Positions 6,966 to 12,604 of a DNA stretch of 12,604 nucleotides are shown one piece after another. The position numbers and the translations under genes were made by a program. Each line of letters starts with the position of its first letter. Positions within the stretch are counted from its first letter, which is position 1. The stretch is taken from positions 1-12,604 of the forward strand of contig JANNFX010000200.1 of NCBI GenBank assembly GCA_031380225.1, in the 5' to 3' direction. Source of the stretch: JANNFX01 sp031380225 (GTDB lineage Bacteria; Pseudomonadota; Alphaproteobacteria; Rhizobiales; Hyphomicrobiaceae). The notes under the pieces are model-generated. The model saw nothing but the letters and a program-made list of their open reading frames with translations. It was not told the DNA's origin and searched no databases.

Positions 6966-7861
6966 GGTCCAGTCCAGCGTGTGAATAGGGAAGTTGGCAC
7001 AGCGTTGCCATCCTTGGCGCGAATGATAAGTTCGCCACTATCGAATGATCCGCCACGCGGCTCCATCACATCGCGGCACAGTTGGTCAAACGCCACCGCA
7101 GAGGCCCGAATTGCGTAGCACGTTAGCACAAACGCGGCGTGCTGTGGCGTCAGAAGTTGCGCGCAGTCCCGCATGAAGCCCGGCAAGCTTGTAAACAGAT
7201 CCCAAACCTCGCCATCAGGTCCGCGGCCAAACTTCGGCGGATCGATCAGAATGATGTGATAAGTGCGGCCGCGGCGGATATCACGAGCGACGAACTTCTG
7301 CGCGTCATCAAGCATCCAGCGGATGGTCGCTTCGCCAAGCCGCGACGCCGATTGATTTTCCTTGGCCCACTGAATGGCCTTTTTCGACGCGTCGACGTGA
7401 GTTACATCTGCTCCAGCCTTCGCGGCGATCAGCGACGCGGCACCGGTGTAGCCAAATAGATTGAGAACGCGAGGCCGCTCGCCTTTCACGTCCGCAATCC
7501 GCTCCAGCATCCATTCCCAATGCGGGATCTGTTCGGGGAATAAACCGAGGTGGCGGAAGCTCATCAAACGGCAAAGTGCCGTCACGCCCATGATTTCAAC
7601 CGGCCACGTTGATGGCAATTCGCGAATGTAATGCCAGCGGCCGCCATCGCTCTCGTCGTCGCCGCGCTCTGATTTGAAGGCAGCGTCGGCTCTGAGCCAA
7701 GTTTCGGGGGTCAGAGATTGCTGCCACAGCGCTTGCGGCTCGGGCCTGTCGAAGGTGTATTGGCCAAACCGCTCAAGTTTACGCCCATAGCCGCTGTCGA
7801 CGAGTTCATATCCCGCTGAGCCTGCGGTTTCGATCAGAGATAAATGTGTGGCGGGCGGCAT
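6962..7861 (-). CDS. Class I SAM-dependent methyltransferase, RlmI-like
   Basis: This 299-residue protein matches the SAM-methyltransferase domain of the RlmI group (Methyltrans_SAM), which methylates 23S rRNA cytosine. The family-typical DSGYGRKLERFGQYTFDRPEP stretch (22-42) precedes motif I VLNLFGYTGAAS (132-143), acidic D157 in HVDAS, D185/D186, and motif IV DPPKFGRG (207-214). An LTCYA segment with C248 stands about where RlmI-type m5C enzymes carry the SCS motif, but I cannot confirm that C248 is catalytic. The N-terminal PUA domain of E. coli RlmI is missing, as in many alphaproteobacterial homologues. The ATG at 7861 is the only usable start after an in-frame stop a dozen codons upstream, and I see no good Shine-Dalgarno. 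It is the first gene of a three-methyltransferase unit and overlaps the next by four bases. The modified base is not predictable. Confidence 0.88.
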   Translation of the reverse strand: MPPATHLSLIETAGSAGYELVDSGYGRKLERFGQYTFDRPEPQALWQQSLTPETWLRADAAFKSERGDDESDGGRWHYIRELPSTWPVEIMGVTALCRLMSFRHLGLFPEQIPHWEWMLERIADVKGERPRVLNLFGYTGAASLIAAKAGADVTHVDASKKAIQWAKENQSASRLGEATIRWMLDDAQKFVARDIRRGRTYHIILIDPPKFGRGPDGEVWDLFTSLPGFMRDCAQLLTPQHAAFVLTCYAIRASAVAFDQLCRDVMEPRGGSFDSGELIIRAKDGNAVPTSLFTRWTGP

Positions 7862-7958
7862 GGGCGCAAGCGGACTTCGAGCAGCTGATTGAGGAAATCA
7901 GGCCTCTATCACGATTACGCGCCCGGCGCCTAGAGCCCTTCCGGCTTGGAGGAGATCG

Positions 7959-8789
7959 TTAACTTTTGCCTGCCAACTGATCGGCCATTTTGGCGATGGT
8001 CTTCTGATAGACCGTGGCGCGGTTCCATTCTTCGATGGCGCTGTAGTTGGACGTGCCCGGCCCCCAGCCTGCACCCAGCTTCCAACCGTTCGCTTGTAAA
8101 AACCGTGCGGTTGAGGCCAAGACATCGGGCGCGCTGGAGTTGAGATTGACACCGCCGCTCCCATCAAAATCGACTCCGTACTTAATATATATAGAGGGCA
8201 GGAATTGCGTCTGCCCAATTTCGCCAGCCCAACCGCCGCGCAACTGAGATTTCGACATGTCGCCGCGGTCAATGATCTTGAGCGTCGCAAGCAATTCCTT
8301 TTCGAAGAACGCCGAACGGCGGCAATCATAGGCGAGTGTGGCCAATGAATTCGGAATTGAGAACCCCTGGCCGCGATCGGCGCCATAGCTAGTCTCCAAG
8401 CCCCAGATCGCGATCAGAATTTCGCGATCGACACCGAAGCGCTTTTCGATACTGTCGAGCGTGCTCTTGTATTTGCCCATCAAGCTGCGGCCCCGGGCGA
8501 TCAGTCCGCCACCGGCACGGCGCGCATAGAATTGTTGGAATGACAGTTTGAACGATTTCTGATTGCGGTCGAGGCGAATGACCTTGGAGTCGTAACTGAG
8601 GCCACTGAGGCCGGACGCAATCGCTGACTTTGAAACACCAGCCGCTGCGGCGCGCGCCATGAAACCATCAACCCAGGCATTGAAGCCGCCTGGGCCGTTG
8701 CCACATGACGCGGCGTTGGCAGGTGAAAGCGCCGCCGAAACTAAAATAGCCGCAGCAACCGCGGATCTTGAAAAACAAGCCCAGCCCAT
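7959..8789 (-). CDS. Secreted lytic murein transglycosylase, MltB family
   Basis: This 276-residue exported enzyme is predicted to cleave the MurNAc-GlcNAc bond of peptidoglycan, leaving 1,6-anhydro-MurNAc ends, in the periplasm. A Sec signal peptide is visible (hydrophobic stretch about 10-22, likely cleavage after ANA at 26). The MltB-type core follows: FQQFYARR (84-91), the catalytic-glutamate motif IWGLETSYG with E132 (128-136), SLATLAYDCRR (148-158), GEIGQTQFLPS (189-199) and the closing NRATVYQKTIAKMADQLAG. Cys29 and Cys156 could form a disulfide, which is inference. The protein ends with the catalytic domain and has no C-terminal peptidoglycan-binding domain, which many alphaproteobacterial relatives carry. 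The ATG at 8789 has AAAGGTG about six bases upstream, a good ribosome binding site. It is isolated from ugd by 211 bases holding a palindromic repeat and from the next gene by 97 bases. Confidence 0.92.
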   Translation of the reverse strand: MGWACFSRSAVAAAILVSAALSPANAASCGNGPGGFNAWVDGFMARAAAAGVSKSAIASGLSGLSYDSKVIRLDRNQKSFKLSFQQFYARRAGGGLIARGRSLMGKYKSTLDSIEKRFGVDREILIAIWGLETSYGADRGQGFSIPNSLATLAYDCRRSAFFEKELLATLKIIDRGDMSKSQLRGGWAGEIGQTQFLPSIYIKYGVDFDGSGGVNLNSSAPDVLASTARFLQANGWKLGAGWGPGTSNYSAIEEWNRATVYQKTIAKMADQLAGKS

Positions 8790-8823
8790 AACGCACCTTT
8801 CGGACGATCAATTCGGTGCAAGT

Positions 8824-8853
8824 GCCATAGCCTAGGGAATGGGACCATGTCAT
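8824..8853 (-). promoter_or_regulatory. Candidate promoter of the lytic transglycosylase gene
   Basis: On the minus strand ATGACA (8853-8848, five of six to TTGACA) is followed after 18 bases by TATGGC (8829-8824, three of six to TATAAT). This would give a leader of roughly 28 bases before the ATG at 8789. It sits between the palindromic repeat and the gene, where a promoter is needed if the repeat stops transcription coming from ugd. The match is weak. Confidence 0.22.
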
Positions 8854-8865
8854 GGCGGCCAAATC

Positions 8866-8992
8866 GTAGGATGGGTTAATGCCGGATCATGCGCAGCATG
8901 ATGCGGCGTAACCCACCATGGCTTGCGCAAGTCCCGAAACGGTGGGTTACGAAACGTCATGCTGCGCATTCTATTTCTTTAACCCACCCTAC
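8866..8992. repeat. Nested palindromic (BIME/REP-like) intergenic element
   Basis: Two 52-base arms (8866-8917 and 8941-8992) are inverted copies of each other around a 23-base spacer, matching at 40 of 52 positions. Conserved blocks are GTAGGRTGGGTTAA at the outer ends, ATGCGCAGCATGA in the middle and CGTAACCCACC at the inner ends; the stretches between them have diverged. Each arm is also a hairpin by itself. Arm 1 has ATCATGC-GCA-GCATGAT (8886-8902) at its tip and TGGGTTA/TAACCCA at its base. Arm 2 has a 9-bp GGTGGGTTA/TAACCCACC base. The element can therefore form two hairpins or one long cruciform. It begins nine bases beyond the ugd stop, so it may act as a 3' stabiliser or terminator for ugd mRNA and as a barrier before the transglycosylase promoter. 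There is no transposase gene nearby. Confidence 0.85.
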
Positions 8993-9000
8993 AAGTGCGC

Positions 9001-10314
9001 TCAAACCGCTTTGCCGCGGCCAATGCCGCTATATCGGAAACCAACGGCTTTGGCGGCGTCCGGTTGCAGCGCATTGCGGAGATCGACCAATACGTCGCCC
9101 TTCATCGCGGCCCGCGCGGCATCAAGATCAAGGGCACGGAATTCATTCCACTCGGTCAAAATCACGAGGGCGTCAGCGCCTTTGACGGCATCGAGCGCGC
9201 CCGCCGCCCACACAACGCCTGGCAGCAACGGCTCGGCCTGCTTGCGGCCTTGCGGATCGAACACGCGCACGGTTGCGCCGCGCTCTTGCAGCATCGGCAC
9301 GATGACAAGACTTGGTGCGTCACGCATGTCGTCGGTGTTAGGTTTGAATGTCACGCCCAGGACAGCGATAGTTTTGCCGCGCACGGGTCCTCCCATCGCC
9401 GTCTCAATGCGTGCCAACATGGCGAGCTTGCGTTCGCGATTGACGGTCTCAACCTGCTCGATCAACGACAGTGGAGATTTGGCTTCACGGGCCGTACGAA
9501 TAATCGCCGACACATCTTTCGGGAAACACGACCCGCCATAGCCTGGGCCGGGATGAAGAAACTTATCTCCGATGCGGCGGTCCTTCCCGATGGCGCTCGC
9601 CACTTCCTGGACGTTGGCACCGACTTCTTCGCACAGGTCGGCCACTTCATTGATGAAGCTGATCTTCATCGCCAGGAAGGCGTTGGCGGCATATTTCGCG
9701 AGTTCCGCACTTTCGCGCGACACAAACATCACCGGCGCATTACGCAGCGACAGCGGCTTATAGAGTTTTTCCATGACCTCGCGGGCCCGCGCACAATCGG
9801 TGCCAATCAGCACGCGGTCGGGATGGGTGAAATCTTGGATGGCCGAGCCTTCGCGTAGGAACTCGGGGTTCGAGCACACGGCCACGTCGGCATCCGGGCG
9901 CACGGCTTTCAATCGTCTCTCGATTTCACGGCTGGTGCCAACTGGCACGGTCGACTTTGTCGTGATGACAGTGAAGCCTTGCAGGTGCGGCGCCAATTCT
10001 TCGACGGCAGCGTAGACATAAGAAAGGTCAGCGTAGCCATCACCACGGCGCATCGGCGTGCCGACGGCGAGGAACACAACGTCAGCATCTTTAACCGCAG
10101 GGCCAAGATCGCCCGACACCAGCAGCCGGCCGGCCTTGATGTTGCGGACCATCAAATCATCGAGGCCGGGCTCATAAATTGGCGAAACGCCGCGGCGCAT
10201 GTCAGCCAACCGGCCCTCGTCTTTATCGACGCACGTGACTGTCCAGCCGAAATCGGAAAAACAAGTGGCAGACACGAGCCCGACATAGCCGGCACCGATC
10301 ATGCAAATTTTCAA
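9001..10314 (-). CDS. ugd: UDP-glucose 6-dehydrogenase
   Basis: This cytoplasmic enzyme oxidises UDP-glucose to UDP-glucuronate with two NAD+, supplying uronic acids for exopolysaccharide or lipopolysaccharide. With the start chosen here it has 437 residues, usual for the family. Visible are the Rossmann motif GAGYVG (7-12) with VDKD (29-32) for NAD, SNPEFLREGSAIQDF (148-162), AELAKYAANAFLAMKISFINE (K207 and N211), the catalytic-cysteine loop GPGYGGSCFPKD (256-267, Cys263) and VLGVTFKPNTDDMRDAPS in the C-terminal domain. The start is taken as TTG at 10314, giving MKICMIGAG, because GGGGAG (10327-10322) lies seven bases upstream. A farther TTG at 10329 would add five residues and put this Shine-Dalgarno inside the coding region. 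asmA lies 144 bases upstream on the same strand, and a palindromic repeat follows the stop. No polysaccharide gene cluster is visible around it. Confidence 0.95.
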   Translation of the reverse strand: MKICMIGAGYVGLVSATCFSDFGWTVTCVDKDEGRLADMRRGVSPIYEPGLDDLMVRNIKAGRLLVSGDLGPAVKDADVVFLAVGTPMRRGDGYADLSYVYAAVEELAPHLQGFTVITTKSTVPVGTSREIERRLKAVRPDADVAVCSNPEFLREGSAIQDFTHPDRVLIGTDCARAREVMEKLYKPLSLRNAPVMFVSRESAELAKYAANAFLAMKISFINEVADLCEEVGANVQEVASAIGKDRRIGDKFLHPGPGYGGSCFPKDVSAIIRTAREAKSPLSLIEQVETVNRERKLAMLARIETAMGGPVRGKTIAVLGVTFKPNTDDMRDAPSLVIVPMLQERGATVRVFDPQGRKQAEPLLPGVVWAAGALDAVKGADALVILTEWNEFRALDLDAARAAMKGDVLVDLRNALQPDAAKAVGFRYSGIGRGKAV

Positions 10315-10338
10315 AGTCCGTCTCCCCAACCCGTTTAT

Positions 10339-10376
10339 GGCGCGTTACCGCGCGGCGGCACTTAACGGCGCGTTAC
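10339..10376. repeat. Direct repeats and small palindromes upstream of ugd
   Basis: The 10-mer GGCGCGTTAC occurs at 10339-10348 and 10367-10376, a 28-base period. Overlapping these are two small perfect palindromes: GCGCG-TTAC-CGCGC (10340-10353) and TAACG-GCG-CGTTA (10363-10375). They lie 25 to 62 bases before the chosen ugd start, where an operator or leader structure would be. There is no T tract, so a Rho-independent terminator for the AsmA gene is unlikely. A regulatory role is only inferred. Confidence 0.35.
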
Positions 10377-10458
10377 GGACTGTCCGGCATGAACGCCAAG
10401 CCGCAGCCTTATGCAATTCCTACCCAAGTGAAATTGCTTTTGCGTTTACCGGCGGCGC

Positions 10459-12604
10459 TCATTGTGGCTTCAACAATTGGTTCAACAGGTCCTTGGCCTT
10501 GGCGGCGGGTTGTTGCGGCTGAGCGGTCGTGCCGGGCGCGGGTGTCGTGCCGGTCTGCCCTGGCTGGGTCTTGGCCTTGCCGAGCAGGTCTTTGACCACA
10601 TCACCGGCATTCTTGCCTTTGAATTGCTCGCCGAGCTTTTTGATGGTGTCCATGGCTTTGTTGGGATCGGCGAGGATGCCTTTGACGTCGGGCTCGTATT
10701 TGACCTGATCCCAGGGGCCGTGCACCCGCACCGGTATCTCAAGACCTTGATCAGCCGCGCCGCCACCCTGGCCTTGCAGACTTGAGACCAGTTTTGGACG
10801 CGCCATGTAATCAACCTGACGATCGCCCAGCATCACATTTCCGGCGCCCGTCAAACGCAACAGCGGACTGACAAGCCGCAGATCTTGATTATTAGCGACT
10901 CCGTTGGTGATGGTCCAAGAAGCTGCGAGTTCGCTGAAGTCGGTCTTTTCAGACGGTGACGCTTTGAGCCCACTCAATTTACCCTGACTGATGCCGCGCA
11001 CCATACCCGCAACGTTGAGCCCGTTGATGGCGCCGTTGGCAAATGCGAAGTCGCTCTTGCCATTCAAGGAATTCATAATCTGTTGCTGGCTTCCACCTTG
11101 GCCCGCGAGTGCAAGCGTCAGCTTGCCTTTGCCCGACAGCTTTTCAAAATCAGCGGCGTCTTTCAAAAGCGGCAGCGCATCAATGCCCTCGAAGGCGAGA
11201 TTGGCGCCTGTCGCTGCTGACTTCGGAGCTGAGGCATCGACTGTTATGAAGCCGCGGCCACGGCCGCCATAAAGTTGAATGTCGTCGAATGTCGTCTTCA
11301 TCGCCTTGTTTTTAAGCGCTACGGACAACTGCGACTGGCCGACTTTGATGTTCTGGTAAAGCAACTTGCCGACCGTCAGTTTGGCATCAGCATCAACGGC
11401 GCCGAGGCCGTCGAGATTCAGAGGTTCAGTGCTCCAGCCTTTGCGTTCGGTGAAACCTTTGACCTTGGGACCGGGCTTGTCCGCGTCATCCTTCAGCAAA
11501 TCTTCAATTGATTTTTCGGCAGATGGCTTGGCGGCCAGCGGCGCAGTTGCAGCAGCCGGAGTTGCGTCGGACTTCGGAGTTGTGGCCGCGTCATCGGCCT
11601 TCAAATAAGCAGCGCCACCAGCCATGTATTTATTGAGATTGAGTTCAGAGATGACTAACGCGGTTTTGACATATGGCCGCTCGCCTTGCGTTTCGACGGA
11701 CACTTGACCTTTCGCCGTCGCACCGTCGAGGGTGATGTTCGCATCAGCCAGATTGATCGCGTTCGGCGTGGCACGAATCTGACCTGAAGCGGTCATCGGA
11801 CCAAAACCGCGGGCGGGGGGCAATTCGGCGCCAAGCCACTTGGCAAGAAAGCGAACGGAATTCGATTTCGCATCGATCTTGCCGGTCAAATCGTAGCTGT
11901 CGCGAATGGTGAGCGAGCCATCAAACGTGCCGTTCAACGGACCGCTTGCAACTTTGGTAATCAGACGCGCCGGTTTGTCGTTGAGCAAACTCTGCACCGT
12001 CGTCACATCAGCATCGATATTGACCTTCTGGCCCTTCCAGACAAAATCGCCGTCGGCATTCATCGGCTGGCGCAGATCCGATAACTTGACCTTCATATTG
12101 ATCGCCGACGCTTCCTGTTTAGCGCCTGACTTGGCGTCGGCGTAACGCACAATGCCATCTTCGATGCTGACGTTACCGAAGTGCAGTTGCTGAATACCGC
12201 CGAGCTTTGCGGAAGTTGCGTCGCCAGGTTCAGCGGCTGCAGAAGGCACTTCTGAAGGCAACCCGCCCGTCGCGTCAGTGACAGGCTTCGCCGCTTGTGC
12301 GAGTTGAACTAGGGCTGGTGTACTTAAACTTGCAAACTCCCAACTCTTGCGGCCACTCGCATCGGCATAAAGTTCGAACACCGGCTTCTTAAGACTGATG
12401 CGCTCGACGTAAACTTCACGCTGCAAGAGCGGGAGAATACGAACCGAGACGTCAAAGCTTTGCATTGTGACGAGCGGTTTGCCAGTCATGCCAGGTGGCG
12501 GTGACAACGACACGTCCTGCATCGAGACGCCAATGTTTGGATAGATAGTGAAGGACGCTAGTCCAGCAATTTTGAGATCGCGGCCAGTTTTGGCTTTGAC
12601 TTCA
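10459..12604 (-). CDS. AsmA-family envelope protein, 5' end outside window
   Basis: The frame is open from the right edge of the window to a TGA at 10461-10459, giving 714 visible residues. An internal ATG at 12522 is not the true start, because the coding frame and AsmA-like sequence (VKAKTGRDLKIAG, then YPNIGV) continue upstream of it. AsmA-like proteins are anchored by an N-terminal membrane helix, presumably in the missing part, and extend into the periplasm. They affect outer-membrane assembly and lipid balance and are related to the TamB/YhdP group. The N-terminal repeat region has VYVERISLKKPVFEL. An Ala/Pro-rich linker with an Asp/Lys-rich stretch lies mid-protein. The C-terminal AsmA_2-type domain includes GKGKLTLALAGQGGS, FANGAINGLNVAGM and GAGNVMLGDRQVDYMARP. 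A Pro/Gln/Thr-rich tail (PGQTGTTPAPGTTAQPQQP) precedes LLNQLLKPQ. ugd follows 144 bases downstream with no clear terminator, so read-through is possible. Confidence 0.9.
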   Translation of the reverse strand, partial: EVKAKTGRDLKIAGLASFTIYPNIGVSMQDVSLSPPPGMTGKPLVTMQSFDVSVRILPLLQREVYVERISLKKPVFELYADASGRKSWEFASLSTPALVQLAQAAKPVTDATGGLPSEVPSAAAEPGDATSAKLGGIQQLHFGNVSIEDGIVRYADAKSGAKQEASAINMKVKLSDLRQPMNADGDFVWKGQKVNIDADVTTVQSLLNDKPARLITKVASGPLNGTFDGSLTIRDSYDLTGKIDAKSNSVRFLAKWLGAELPPARGFGPMTASGQIRATPNAINLADANITLDGATAKGQVSVETQGERPYVKTALVISELNLNKYMAGGAAYLKADDAATTPKSDATPAAATAPLAAKPSAEKSIEDLLKDDADKPGPKVKGFTERKGWSTEPLNLDGLGAVDADAKLTVGKLLYQNIKVGQSQLSVALKNKAMKTTFDDIQLYGGRGRGFITVDASAPKSAATGANLAFEGIDALPLLKDAADFEKLSGKGKLTLALAGQGGSQQQIMNSLNGKSDFAFANGAINGLNVAGMVRGISQGKLSGLKASPSEKTDFSELAASWTITNGVANNQDLRLVSPLLRLTGAGNVMLGDRQVDYMARPKLVSSLQGQGGGAADQGLEIPVRVHGPWDQVKYEPDVKGILADPNKAMDTIKKLGEQFKGKNAGDVVKDLLGKAKTQPGQTGTTPAPGTTAQPQQPAAKAKDLLNQLLKPQ

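Noticed and set aside
7885..7901. CTGATT-GAGGA-AATCAG hairpin upstream of the RlmI-like gene
   Set aside because: Only six AT-rich pairs with no flanking regulatory signature. Hairpins of this size are expected by chance.
8866..8992. Possible CRISPR fragment or insertion sequence remnant
   Set aside because: There are only two inverted units with internal symmetry, no direct-repeat and spacer periodicity, no transposase gene and no target duplication. A REP/BIME-like element explains it better.
8918..9541. Plus-strand frame starting inside the palindromic repeat
   Set aside because: Its first codons are the translated repeat and the remainder is antisense to ugd. There is no ribosome binding site or family resemblance.
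8995..9858. Open frame of 287 codons on the plus strand opposite ugd
   Set aside because: Antisense shadow of ugd. The composition is rich in His, Arg and Gln without domain signatures, and ugd itself is unambiguous.
10413..10437. GCAATT/AATTGC inverted repeat followed by TTTT on the plus strand
   Set aside because: The stem is AT-rich with a 13-base loop, and no plus-strand gene ends there. On the minus strand, the direction of the AsmA gene, no T tract follows.

Overview
The window looks like an ordinary chromosomal stretch of an alphaproteobacterium, probably near the Hyphomicrobiales (Rhizobiales). The reasons are an alphaproteobacterial-type AddB directly behind a MurU-type nucleotidyltransferase, a CDP-alcohol phosphatidyltransferase of a type I recall from Rhodopseudomonas and Bradyrhizobium relatives, and moderately GC-rich coding sequence (judged by eye, not computed). 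I see no tRNA, rRNA, CRISPR array, insertion sequence or phage gene. Ten genes fill almost the whole window; the longest gene-free gap is 211 bases.

Plus strand, left end: the 3' part of a sugar-phosphate nucleotidyltransferase (murU-like, 5' end outside the window) and addB (451-3642). They are 12 bases apart and probably co-transcribed. In many relatives addA follows addB, but here addB meets a convergent gene only 16 bases away.

Minus strand, read from right to left: an AsmA-family envelope protein (N-terminus outside the window), ugd (UDP-glucose dehydrogenase), a secreted MltB-type lytic transglycosylase, three tightly packed methyltransferase genes (RlmI-like, SpoU-like and a PRMT-like protein arginine methyltransferase), aat (Leu/Phe-tRNA-protein transferase) and a PgsA-like CDP-alcohol phosphatidyltransferase. 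A convincing intrinsic terminator separates aat from the last gene. A nested palindromic repeat (8866-8992) lies between ugd and the transglycosylase gene.

Themes: the right half is envelope biology (AsmA, UDP-glucuronate supply, murein cleavage). The middle is a cluster that modifies RNA and protein, with three methyltransferases next to the N-degron enzyme Aat. The left end combines phospholipid synthesis, double-strand-break repair and peptidoglycan-sugar recycling. The observations most worth following are the bacterial PRMT-like enzyme, which keeps the eukaryotic double-E and THW catalytic signatures, its coupling to two RNA-methyltransferase-like genes, the two-arm BIME-like repeat, and the absence of addA beside addB.
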